DNA of 64,000 nt from Terriglobia bacterium (GTDB lineage: Bacteria > Acidobacteriota > Terriglobia > JAIQFV01): contig JAIQFV010000001.1 of assembly GCA_020073085.1 (NCBI GenBank), positions 372,001 to 436,000 on the forward strand, in the 5' to 3' direction. The notes beneath the pieces were generated by a model that saw only the letters and a program-made list of their open reading frames with translations, was not told the DNA's origin and ran no database searches. Positions within the stretch are counted from its first letter, which is position 1, and each line of letters begins with the position of its first letter. The position numbers and the translations under genes were made by a program. Positions 1 to 7,041 of the stretch are shown in pieces.

Positions 1-117
1 CCCGATTTGAAGAGGCACCTCCGCATTTTTTTCATTCGCGATCTTCAGCTAACCCCCGCGCTGGCGCTCGCCCGTCAGCAATTGCAGAATGCGGAGACCC
101 TCGCGATTAGAAGATAG
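1..117 (+). CDS. Possible C-terminal end of an unidentified gene
   Basis: Frame 1 is open from the window edge to a TAG at 115-117, giving 38 residues rich in Leu, Ala, Arg and Gln. No family signature is visible. It could be the tail of a gene that starts upstream of the window or simply an open stretch by chance. The next start codon (150) follows after 32 bases. Confidence 0.2.
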   Translation, partial: PDLKRHLRIFFIRDLQLTPALALARQQLQNAETLAIRR

Positions 118-149
118 ACGCCTCGATTGATTGGGGTTAGACTCAATTA

Positions 150-424
150 ATGGAATTTGAATGGGACCTAAAAAAGGCAGCCACGAACCTTCGACGGCAT
201 AAGATTTCCTTCGAAGAAGCGGCCACTGTGTTCGGTGATCCCCTCAGCATTACCTTTCAAAATCCTGACCACTCATCGGAGGAGAATCGATATCTCACCA
301 TTGGGCCTAATACCGCCTCCGACGTTTGATCGTATCTCATACAGAACGAGAAAACAGGATTCGAATCATTGGCGCTCGCGAGCTCACAAGGGGAGAGAGG
401 GAAGCCTATGAAGAAGAAATCTAG
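150..424 (+). pseudogene. BrnT-like toxin, frameshifted
   Basis: An ATG at 150 opens a 59-residue product beginning MEFEWDLKKAATNLRRHKIS and containing FEEAATVFGDP, the characteristic N-terminal half of BrnT-family ribonuclease toxins (usually about 90 residues). It stops at 327-329. The missing C-terminal half is present in another frame from about 320 to a TAG at 422-424, reading LIVSHTERENRIRIIGARE, again typical of BrnT. The reading frame therefore breaks at about 311-322. Either the toxin is inactivated or the assembly has a one-base error. Its end overlaps the antitoxin start by 17 bases, the usual toxin-first layout of such pairs. Confidence 0.75.
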
Positions 425-659
425 GAGGGGGATTCAGGGCGACCTTCGCCCTGAATATGATTTGAAGAGGCTGCTCAAAGGCGGTGTCCGCGGGAAGTAC
501 GCGAGACTGTACCGGACCGGCGCCAACGTTGTCTTACTTGACCACGATGTCTCCAAAGCGTTCCCTAATGAGCAGGCTGTCAACGAGGCATTGCGTTTGG
601 TGATTAAGTTAACAAAGATTCCAAATAGCACAAAGTCCAGCGCTGCAAAGGCACACTGA
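408..659 (+). CDS. Antitoxin paired with a BrnT-like toxin
   Basis: This 83-residue protein starts at the ATG inside the end of the toxin gene; an in-frame non-ATG start at 369 would lie within the toxin and is less likely. It begins MKKKSRRG, then has LRPEYDL, GGVRGKYARLYRTGANVVLL and a C-terminal segment around FPNEQAVNEALRLVI. The EYD...GVRGKYA...VV.LD.DV...F....VNEALR pattern is what I know from small DNA-binding antitoxins sitting next to BrnT toxins. It would bind and neutralise the toxin and repress the operon. The gene is intact although its toxin partner appears broken. Family assignment rests on recalled similarity. Confidence 0.65.
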   Translation: MKKKSRRGIQGDLRPEYDLKRLLKGGVRGKYARLYRTGANVVLLDHDVSKAFPNEQAVNEALRLVIKLTKIPNSTKSSAAKAH

Positions 660-959
660 TTAGGAGCGAAAAAGAGGAGAAAAGGGGGGCAGCTTTTTGC
701 AATCGCGAGTTGATCCTTGACGTCTTGAAGGGGTCGTTCTCGTTCCTACTCGCTTGCCATTTGAAGAGATCTGACACGCCCTTTTCCTTTGATCCCCCCA
801 ACGGGAGTTGGGGGATGATTCAGGTACTCCCTCTAAAACAATACCCCGCGCTCTCCGGACTAGCTTCGTTGCTCCACCGCTACGGATCAGGGGCTTTCTT
901 GAGTCGACCGCAGGCAAGCAGTGGGAGTTGTGAGTCCCCCCTTTACCAAAAGGCAGTAG

Positions 960-1064
960 CTGAATGATCCACTCCGCCGAGGCGGACTGGTGGGATTTTC
1001 AAGTCGAACTTGGTCTGTGGGTAGGTTGGAACTGAATGATCCATCACCTGCCGGTGGTGGGATT
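960..1064. repeat. Two copies of a small palindrome-bearing repeat
   Basis: The units at 960-997 and 1032-1064 both start CTGAATGATCCA and end GGTGGGATT. The middle differs in each but is self-complementary in both: TCCGCC-GA-GGCGGA in the first and CACC-TGCC-GGTG in the second. The conserved ends with different but still pairing cores suggest selection for a hairpin rather than for sequence. Confidence 0.6.
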
Positions 1065-1078
1065 AGAGGTCTGGGCGG

Positions 1079-1114
1079 GGGTGGCGCACACATCGCGTCT
1101 TTGCGGTATGTGCG
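1079..1114. repeat. Dispersed hairpin repeat, copy A
   Basis: The first 20 bases (GGGTGGCGCACACATCGCGT) are identical to 27189-27208, and the right arm (GCGGTATGTGCG, 1103-1114) pairs imperfectly with the left. This is a decayed or partial relative of the complete element at 27189-27315. Confidence 0.7.
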
Positions 1115-1350
1115 ATGGCGGGTCAATGGCCTTTGGAGCCTGAAAAGGAGCATCCCTCCAAAAAAATCGCGTTCAGTCGCCACAAAGACTATAGATCAAC
1201 TATGCCCTCCCTCGCCAGATTCTCGATACAAGATTTTACAGCCTCGATCGGTACGGGCCAGCAATTGCAGTTGACAGGCCGCGGTCGACAGGGTAATAAA
1301 TGAGTTCTCAAAATAGATTCAACCATCAAAAAACAAGGAGAATTCGATCC

Positions 1351-1890
1351 ATGACCGATCGCGCTCGCTTCTTGAAAATCCTGGGTTGTCTGACACTGGG
1401 TCTTTTCCTGGCGATCCCCTTCCTATCAGCCCAGCCTCCCGCTGGACCCAATCGAGGAGTTGCAAACCTGACCCTTGACGGAAAGACGATTTCCATCAAC
1501 TACGGCCGACCCGCCCTGAAAGGCCGCGATCTCTCCAACTCCGTCGCGGTGGGAACGGTGTGGCGCTTCGGGATGAACGAGGCCACCGTCCTCAAGACCG
1601 ATGCGGACCTTTACACCTGCTGCGGCGTGTTGAAGGCGGGTTCCTACAGCTTGTGGGCAAAAAAGGTCGGGGAAAATAAATGGGAATTGATTTTCAATTC
1701 TCAGACCGGCCAGTGGGGAACCGACCATGATCCGCTTAAAGATCTGATCTCGGTCCCCATGAAGGTGGAGACCTCCAAGGACAGTGCCGAACAGGTCACT
1801 ATCACGCTGGTCAAGACGGCCAAAGGCGGGGAAATTCGGTGTGCCTGGGGCACACAGCTCCTCGCTGCTGAATTCAGCAATAAACCATAA
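1351..1890 (+). CDS. DUF2911 family secreted protein
   Basis: The start at 1351 follows AAGGAGAATTCGATCC and gives a 179-residue protein; an upstream in-frame start at 1300 would put a charged extension before the signal peptide. Residues about 9-28 form a hydrophobic signal segment ending near LSAQ. The rest carries hallmarks of DUF2911: an early INYGRPALKGR motif, a VWRFGMNEAT segment, and AGSYSLWAKK in the middle. The family is common in Bacteroidota and Acidobacteriota, is exported, and has no established biochemical role. The gene stands alone, convergent with acetate kinase, with a shared hairpin between them. Confidence 0.85.
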   Translation: MTDRARFLKILGCLTLGLFLAIPFLSAQPPAGPNRGVANLTLDGKTISINYGRPALKGRDLSNSVAVGTVWRFGMNEATVLKTDADLYTCCGVLKAGSYSLWAKKVGENKWELIFNSQTGQWGTDHDPLKDLISVPMKVETSKDSAEQVTITLVKTAKGGEIRCAWGTQLLAAEFSNKP

Positions 1891-1925
1891 CTCCGGCCCT
1901 GGACGAGTATGAACTGAATCAAGGC

Positions 1926-1949
1926 CCGCGGCGGGTGTGACCGCCGCGG
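1926..1949. terminator. Bidirectional hairpin between convergent genes
   Basis: A perfect 9-bp stem CCGCGGCGG/CCGCCGCGG with a six-base loop (GTGTGA) sits between the 3' ends of the DUF2911 gene and acetate kinase. There is no long T-tract on either side, so efficient intrinsic termination is inferred from position and stem strength only. Confidence 0.55.
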
Positions 1950-1964
1950 CGTCTCATTCAATCT

Positions 1965-3215
1965 TCAAGCGGAGACCTCTCCGGCAACGACCTGCGGCTG
2001 CGGAATCTTGAGAATCGTCCGATAGGTATCGCGGGCGATCAGAACCTCCTCGTTGGTGGGAATCACGAAGATGCGGGAGCGGCTCTTCTTCGTGGCGATG
2101 TCGCCCTCCTTGACGGCCTGATTCTTCTCCCGGTCGATTTCATAGCCGATCGACTGCAGCCGGTCACACGCCTTCTCGCGAATCAAAGATGCGTTTTCGC
2201 CGATCCCTCCCGTAAAAATCAACGCGTCCACGCGACCCAGAACCGCCGTATAGGCCCCGATATACTTGCGGAGCCGATAGCAGAACATGTCGATCGCCAG
2301 CTTGGCCCGGGCGTGCCCCTCCACCATGCTGATCATGAGCTGGCGCATATCGTTCGATTCCCCCGAAATTCCATACAGCCCGCTCTGCTTCATGAGCAGG
2401 TTGGTCACGTCGCTGGCGGTCAGTTCCTCCTGAAGCATCATGTACACCACGACGGCCGCATCCAGGTCGCCCGTGCGGGTCCCCATGACCAGGCCTTCCA
2501 GCGGGGTCATGCCCATCGAGGTGTCCACCGAATTCCCGTTCTCGATGGCGGTAATGGAGCAACCGTTTCCAAGATGACAGGTGATCAAGTTACAGGTTTC
2601 CTTCGGCGCCCGCGTGATCTGGCGATAGCGATAAGCCACATAGCGGTGAGAGACGCCATGAAAACCGTAGCGGCGGATCTGATGCTGCTTGTACTGGCTG
2701 TAAGGCAAGGCGTAAAGAAACGCCTCGGGGGGCATGGTTTGGTGGAAAGCAGTGTCAAACACCGCCACCTGGGGCAGGCTCGGGAAAAGCTCGCGGCAAA
2801 CGTAATATCCCTTCAGGTTGTGGGGATTGTGCAAGGGAGCCAGGACGACACAATCCTCGATCGCTCTGACGGCCTCTTCGGTCATCAGGGTCGACGAAGA
2901 GAATCGTTCCCCACCGTGTACGACGCGGTGACCGATCGCCTCGATCGGAGAGTCCACCCCCACCAATCCGTGGTCGGTCAGAAGGGAGATGATCTTGGCA
3001 ATGGCCGTCTTGTGGTCATAGATCGCCTGCACGTGCCGTTCGAAATCGCGCGTGGTCACCGACTCGAAGGTGATGATGGCATCGTCGGCGCCGATCTTCT
3101 CGACCTGGCCGCTGGCCAGCCGCCGATCGGTGGCGGTTTCGATCATGTGCTGATCCGTTTCAATCAACTGGAACTTAACGGAAGAACTCCCGGAATTCAG
3201 TATGAATATTTTCAT
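1965..3215 (-). CDS. ackA: Acetate kinase
   Basis: This 416-residue cytoplasmic enzyme interconverts acetate + ATP and acetyl phosphate + ADP. Every family landmark is visible in order: the N-terminal NSGSSSVKFQ, VFDTAFHQTMPP, RRYGFHGVSHRYVA, CHLGNGCSI, DTSMGMTPLEG with GTRTGDLD, and IFTGGIGENAS. The length is slightly above the usual 400, with small extra segments near the N-terminus. The start is an ATG at 3213-3215. No phosphotransacetylase gene is visible nearby. Acetate formed or activated here could feed the glyoxylate route whose isocitrate lyase lies at 18.3 kb, but that link is inference. Confidence 0.96.
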   Translation of the reverse strand: MKIFILNSGSSSVKFQLIETDQHMIETATDRRLASGQVEKIGADDAIITFESVTTRDFERHVQAIYDHKTAIAKIISLLTDHGLVGVDSPIEAIGHRVVHGGERFSSSTLMTEEAVRAIEDCVVLAPLHNPHNLKGYYVCRELFPSLPQVAVFDTAFHQTMPPEAFLYALPYSQYKQHQIRRYGFHGVSHRYVAYRYRQITRAPKETCNLITCHLGNGCSITAIENGNSVDTSMGMTPLEGLVMGTRTGDLDAAVVVYMMLQEELTASDVTNLLMKQSGLYGISGESNDMRQLMISMVEGHARAKLAIDMFCYRLRKYIGAYTAVLGRVDALIFTGGIGENASLIREKACDRLQSIGYEIDREKNQAVKEGDIATKKSRSRIFVIPTNEEVLIARDTYRTILKIPQPQVVAGEVSA

Positions 3216-3246
3216 GAGGACACCATTCTATGAATGAAGTACAGCG

Positions 3247-4434
3247 TTATTCTAACACAGGGGGAGCTGTCTTTTGCTTTCCAACCTTCACCGGCACGGA
3301 CCGAACATGCTCAACGGTCCGACACACAATCTCTGCGGCGCGATCAATCTCCTCCTCGGTATTGAATCTGCTTAAACTGAAGCGCAAGCTGCTTCGGAGA
3401 ATTTCGCTGCGGACCCCCATCGCCTTGAGAACGTGGGATGGTTCCAGGGACCCTGAGGAACAGGCCGCTCCCATGGAAGCCGCCACCCCCTCCATATCCA
3501 ACGCCAGCAACAGCGCCTCTCCATCGACCGCTTCAAAGCCGAGATTGCTGGTGTTGGCAACGCGGAACCAGCGATGTCCATTGACCTGGGAGTGGGGGCA
3601 TCGCGTAAGAACCGAATGTTCGAAGCGGTCGCGCAGAGATGCGACACGCGGCGACTCTGAGAGGCTATTCTGCCGGGCGAGTTCGGCGGCCCGGCCCAAC
3701 CCGACCGCGCCCGCCACATTCTCGGTCCCCGCCCGCCGCTTCCGTTCCTGACTTCCGCCGACCATCATCGGTGTCAAGCCGACCCCTTTGCGGACATAGA
3801 GGGCGCCGATTCCCTGGGGACCATGAATCTTGTGGGCGGACAGTGAGAGCAGATCCACTCCCAGGCTCTTCACATCCACCGGGATCTTCCCCACCGCTTG
3901 CACCGCGTCCGTGTGCACCGGGATGTGTAAGGCCCGGGCGAGCTCGACAATTTCCTGCACAGGCTGAATGACCCCGGTCTCATTGTTCGCCATCATAACC
4001 GAGATCAGAATTGTTTCCGGGCGGACGGCCGCGCGAAGTTCCTCCAGTTGAATCAGCCCGTCGCGGTCAACACCGAGATAGGTGATATCAAACCCCTGTT
4101 TTTCCAGGGTCCGGCACCCCGACAAGACAGCCGGATGTTCGATCGAGGACGTAATCAGGTGATGCCCTTGATTCCTGCGTGCCCCGCTCATCCCCAAAAT
4201 CGCCAGGTTGTCAGCCTCTGTGCCGCTGGAGGTGAAAACGATCTCCTGGGGAGCCGCGCTAACCAACGAGGCCACCCGCTGCCGCGCGCTCTCCAGGGCG
4301 GCCATGGCGCGCTGCCCGTACCAGTGCACAGAGGATGCGTTGCCATAGTTTTCGCGGAGCCACGGCAGCATGGCCTCAAAAACCTCCGGCGCCATAGGCG
4401 TCGAAGCGTTGTTATCCAGATAGATTCTTGTCAT
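3247..4434 (-). CDS. Cysteine desulfurase (NifS/IscS class)
   Basis: This PLP enzyme removes sulfur from cysteine and passes it on as a persulfide for Fe-S clusters or thiolated cofactors. The 395-residue protein begins MTRIYLDNNASTP, the classic family start; an in-frame TTG two codons upstream is less likely. EIVFTSSGTEADNLAI follows, then the PLP lysine in SAHKIHGPQGIG near residue 203, RRAGTENV, and the catalytic-loop cysteine in GAACSSGSLEPSH near residue 325. The group I form of the cysteine loop matches IscS/NifS. No scaffold gene (iscU/nifU) is adjacent, so its client pathway is unknown. It is separated from ackA by only 31 bases and probably co-transcribed with it. Confidence 0.92.
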   Translation of the reverse strand: MTRIYLDNNASTPMAPEVFEAMLPWLRENYGNASSVHWYGQRAMAALESARQRVASLVSAAPQEIVFTSSGTEADNLAILGMSGARRNQGHHLITSSIEHPAVLSGCRTLEKQGFDITYLGVDRDGLIQLEELRAAVRPETILISVMMANNETGVIQPVQEIVELARALHIPVHTDAVQAVGKIPVDVKSLGVDLLSLSAHKIHGPQGIGALYVRKGVGLTPMMVGGSQERKRRAGTENVAGAVGLGRAAELARQNSLSESPRVASLRDRFEHSVLTRCPHSQVNGHRWFRVANTSNLGFEAVDGEALLLALDMEGVAASMGAACSSGSLEPSHVLKAMGVRSEILRSSLRFSLSRFNTEEEIDRAAEIVCRTVEHVRSVPVKVGKQKTAPPVLE

Positions 4435-4571
4435 ACTCAATCCACAAAGCCCTTCTCATTCTATCTGAAATTTGAGATAAACTACAGCAGGGGTGCTCAT
4501 CCGGGAGCAGTGGAATGGGGAAATGCGTGCTCCGAAGGGTTGAAACTCCAAGCTGATTTTCAGAGGAAAAG

Positions 4572-5372
4572 ATGCCCGCTACATCCATCATCACTTTGAC
4601 CACTGATTTCGGTGAATCGGACTATTACGTCGGGGCCATGAAGGGGGTCATTCTCTCGATCAATCCCGATGCCCAGATCGTGGACTTGAGTCACGAGATT
4701 CGGCCTCATGACATTCTGGATGCGGCCTTTCTCATCAGCAGGGCCTACCGTTATTTTCCGGCGCGGACCGTGCATTGTGTCGTCGTGGATCCCGGAGTGG
4801 GAACCGCCCGCCGGCCGCTTGCCGCGACCGCGGATGGCCATTACTTCGTCGCTCCTGACAACGGCGTGCTCTCACTCATCTGTGAACACACCGAGGGCGT
4901 GCGCGTGGTAGGGGCCACCGCCACACATTACTATCTGAATGAGGTCAGCCAGACGTTTCATGGACGGGACATTTTTGCGCCCGTTTCCGCCTGGCTGAGC
5001 CGGGGAACCCAGCTTGACCACTTTGGCGACGGCGTGGAGGATTACGTTCGATTCAAAATGCCGAAGGCCCGTTTGGAAGGGTCGAATCTCGTGCGAGGGG
5101 CCGTGATCCAGATTGACCATTTCGGGAATTGCGTCACCAACATCTCCCCTCAACTCCTCCCGGATTTCTTTTCGTCACAGCGACCTTCATTCAAATTTCG
5201 GGTTGGAACAACCACCATCCAGCAGGTCTCAACGGCTTACGCCGCCAACGAAACCAATGTCCCGTTCATCATCCTCGGAAGTTCCGACCTCCTGGAAATT
5301 TCCTTGAGCCGCGGGTCCGCCGCCGACAGTCTGAAAATCTCGCGAGGGGCGGAAGTAGAGGTCACCTGGTAG
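4572..5372 (+). CDS. SAM hydroxide adenosyltransferase (DUF62 / SAM_adeno_trans)
   Basis: The 266-residue protein belongs to the family that includes the SAM-dependent chlorinase and fluorinase; most members instead hydrolyse S-adenosylmethionine to adenosine and methionine. The start LTTDFGESDYYVGAMKG, the VDLSHEIRPHDI segment, CVVVDPGVGTARRPLA and YFVAPDNGVLS are family signatures. The C-terminal domain has IDHFGNCVTNI. The start at 4572 is preceded by GAGGAAAAG. Halogenase activity cannot be claimed from the sequence; the ordinary hydrolase role is more likely. It diverges from the cysteine desulfurase gene and is followed by a 325-base gap. Confidence 0.9.
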   Translation: MPATSIITLTTDFGESDYYVGAMKGVILSINPDAQIVDLSHEIRPHDILDAAFLISRAYRYFPARTVHCVVVDPGVGTARRPLAATADGHYFVAPDNGVLSLICEHTEGVRVVGATATHYYLNEVSQTFHGRDIFAPVSAWLSRGTQLDHFGDGVEDYVRFKMPKARLEGSNLVRGAVIQIDHFGNCVTNISPQLLPDFFSSQRPSFKFRVGTTTIQQVSTAYAANETNVPFIILGSSDLLEISLSRGSAADSLKISRGAEVEVTW

Positions 5373-5697
5373 ACCCACCTGGCCGCCGACGCGGACCACC
5401 TAACCGAGTTTGAAATAATAGTAGATCTTCAATCCTCCCCAGAACGTAAGCTTCAAGCAATTATTATCGTTCTTCCTCATGCTTCCAATTGAAATACATG
5501 GGGAAATGATGATATCCTACAGGTGGTTGAGACTCGAAAAAGGACCACTCCGAGTCGCTCCTGTGAAAGCGGTGATTCCCGACCTGTTAAGACTGCTTAT
5601 TCACATCAAAAACCGCCCCTGAACCAGGGAGCTCCGCTGACATAACATCATCATTCGAAAAAATCTTTCCATTAATTCTCAATGAGGATCCTCCGCC
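5373..5697. other. Intergenic gap with a candidate promoter
   Basis: No gene is visible. The gap contains a promoter-like pair at 5489-5518 and the A/T-rich leader of the downstream aminotransferase gene, ending in GAGGATCCTCCGCC just before its ATG. Confidence 0.5.
5489..5518 (+). promoter_or_regulatory. Candidate sigma-70 promoter for the aminotransferase
   Basis: TTGAAA (5489-5494), an 18-base spacer and TATCCT (5513-5518) lie about 180 bases before the aminotransferase start. The -10 match is moderate. Confidence 0.35.
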
Positions 5698-6870
5698 ATG
5701 AAACTTGCCAAACGAATGTCCCGCCTGGGAACCGAAACAGCCTTTGAGGTCCTGGTCCGAGCCAAGGGCCTGGAAGCCAAAGGCCACGATGTAGTGCATC
5801 TGGAAATTGGTGAACCGGACTTTGATACACCGCCCAATATTACGGATGCCGCAATTCAAGCCCTCAAGAACAAGTGGACTCACTACGGCCCGTCGGCCGG
5901 CCAGCCTGTGCTGCGTGAGGCGATTGCCGAGTACATTTCGAAGACCCGTAACCTGAAGGTCGATGCAAGCAACGTGGTCGTTGTGCCCGGCGGCAAACCG
6001 ATCATTTTCTTTCCCATTCTCGCGCTGGTCGACGAGGGGGATGAAGTGATTTATCCCAATCCCGGCTTTCCGATCTATGAATCGATGATTAATTTCATTG
6101 GCGGAAAGGCGGTCCCCATCGCGTTGCGTGAGGAACGTGATTTTGCGTTCGACGTGAACGAGTTGATTTCAAAAATCAACGATCGGACCAAGCTGATCAT
6201 CCTCAATTCACCGCAAAATCCCACGGGCGGTGTGCTCCCGAAGGAAGATTTGAAAGCCATTGCAGACGCCGTCCGCGACCGCGACTTGATGATTCTTTCC
6301 GACGAGATTTACTCCCGCATCCTGTTTGAGGGAAAGGCCGAATCGATCACTCAATTTCCGGGAATGCAGGAGAAGACGATCATCTTGGATGGCTTCTCAA
6401 AGACTTATGCCATGACCGGATGGCGGCTGGGATACGGAGTCATGCGCACCGATCTCGCCACTCAAATTGCGAAGCTGCAAACCAACTCCACCTCCTGCAC
6501 TGCTTCCTTCAGCCAGATCGCCGCGGTGGAAGCGCTCCGGGGAGACCAGTCGGGCGCGGAGGCGATGGTCGCGGAATTTCACCGGCGGCGTGATTTCATT
6601 GTCAAGCGACTGAACGAAATTGAAGGGCTCAGCTGCCGGATGCCGAAGGGGGCCTTCTATGTCTTCCCGAACATCAAGAAGACTGGAATGACTTCCAAGG
6701 AATTTGAAGAAAGGTTATTGAACGAAGCGTTCGTGGCCTGTCTGGCGGGAACCTCGTTCGGTGCCTTTGGCGAGGGCTACGTCCGCTTCTCCTATGCTAA
6801 CTCGCTGGAGAACCTGAAGAAGGCCATGGATCGGGTCGAACATTTTGTGACCAAGAAGGTTTTAGTGTAG
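5698..6870 (+). CDS. Class I PLP-dependent aminotransferase (aspartate-aminotransferase-like)
   Basis: The 390-residue protein is a fold-type I aminotransferase transferring amino groups from an amino acid to a 2-oxo acid. Visible landmarks are HLEIGEPDFDTPPNI near the N-terminus, HYGPSAGQPVLREAIA, the substrate loop SPQNPTGGVLP, DEIYSRI, and the PLP lysine in DGFSKTYAMTGWRLGYG near residue 235. The C-terminus has the conserved arginine region EGYVRFSYANS. The start ATG at 5698 follows GAGGATCCTCCGCC. Substrate is not decided by the sequence; members of this subgroup act on aspartate, aromatic or branched substrates. It stands alone between two gaps. Confidence 0.9.
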   Translation: MKLAKRMSRLGTETAFEVLVRAKGLEAKGHDVVHLEIGEPDFDTPPNITDAAIQALKNKWTHYGPSAGQPVLREAIAEYISKTRNLKVDASNVVVVPGGKPIIFFPILALVDEGDEVIYPNPGFPIYESMINFIGGKAVPIALREERDFAFDVNELISKINDRTKLIILNSPQNPTGGVLPKEDLKAIADAVRDRDLMILSDEIYSRILFEGKAESITQFPGMQEKTIILDGFSKTYAMTGWRLGYGVMRTDLATQIAKLQTNSTSCTASFSQIAAVEALRGDQSGAEAMVAEFHRRRDFIVKRLNEIEGLSCRMPKGAFYVFPNIKKTGMTSKEFEERLLNEAFVACLAGTSFGAFGEGYVRFSYANSLENLKKAMDRVEHFVTKKVLV

Positions 6871-6886
6871 CAATGAGAACCAGATA

Positions 6887-6906
6887 CACCCCGACACATT
6901 GGGGTG
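6887..6906 (+). terminator. Weak hairpin after the aminotransferase
   Basis: CACCCC/GGGGTG with an eight-base loop lies 16 bases after the stop codon. No T-tract follows, so this is a tentative terminator. Confidence 0.3.
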
Positions 6907-7041
6907 CGCTGTGATGGCCACGGTCCCCAGGCCCGCTATTTCTCTTCTTTGTCTTTCGCAAATTCACATTTGCGGATTAATTCCTCGCACTCCCCCCTCG
7001 ATTTCTAATCAGGAGGCAAACTACGGACACAGGAGCGCTTT

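Larger units (their letters stand above)
660..1350. other. Gene-free, repeat-rich gap
   Basis: No convincing gene lies here; the open frames on both strands have no family resemblance and no ribosome binding sites. It contains a hairpin at 795-814 (CCCCCAAC/GTTGGGGG), a duplicated unit at 960-997 and 1032-1064, and a hairpin repeat at 1079-1114 that recurs near 27.2 kb. The ribosome binding site of the next gene is at 1335-1340. Confidence 0.6.

Noticed and set aside
2313-3233. 306-codon plus-strand open frame
   Set aside because: It lies antisense to acetate kinase, whose motifs are clear; it has no family signature or ribosome binding site.
4572-5372. Possible SAM-dependent halogenase
   Set aside because: The sequence fits the wide DUF62 hydrolase family; no halide-specific insertion could be recognised, so halogenation is not claimed.
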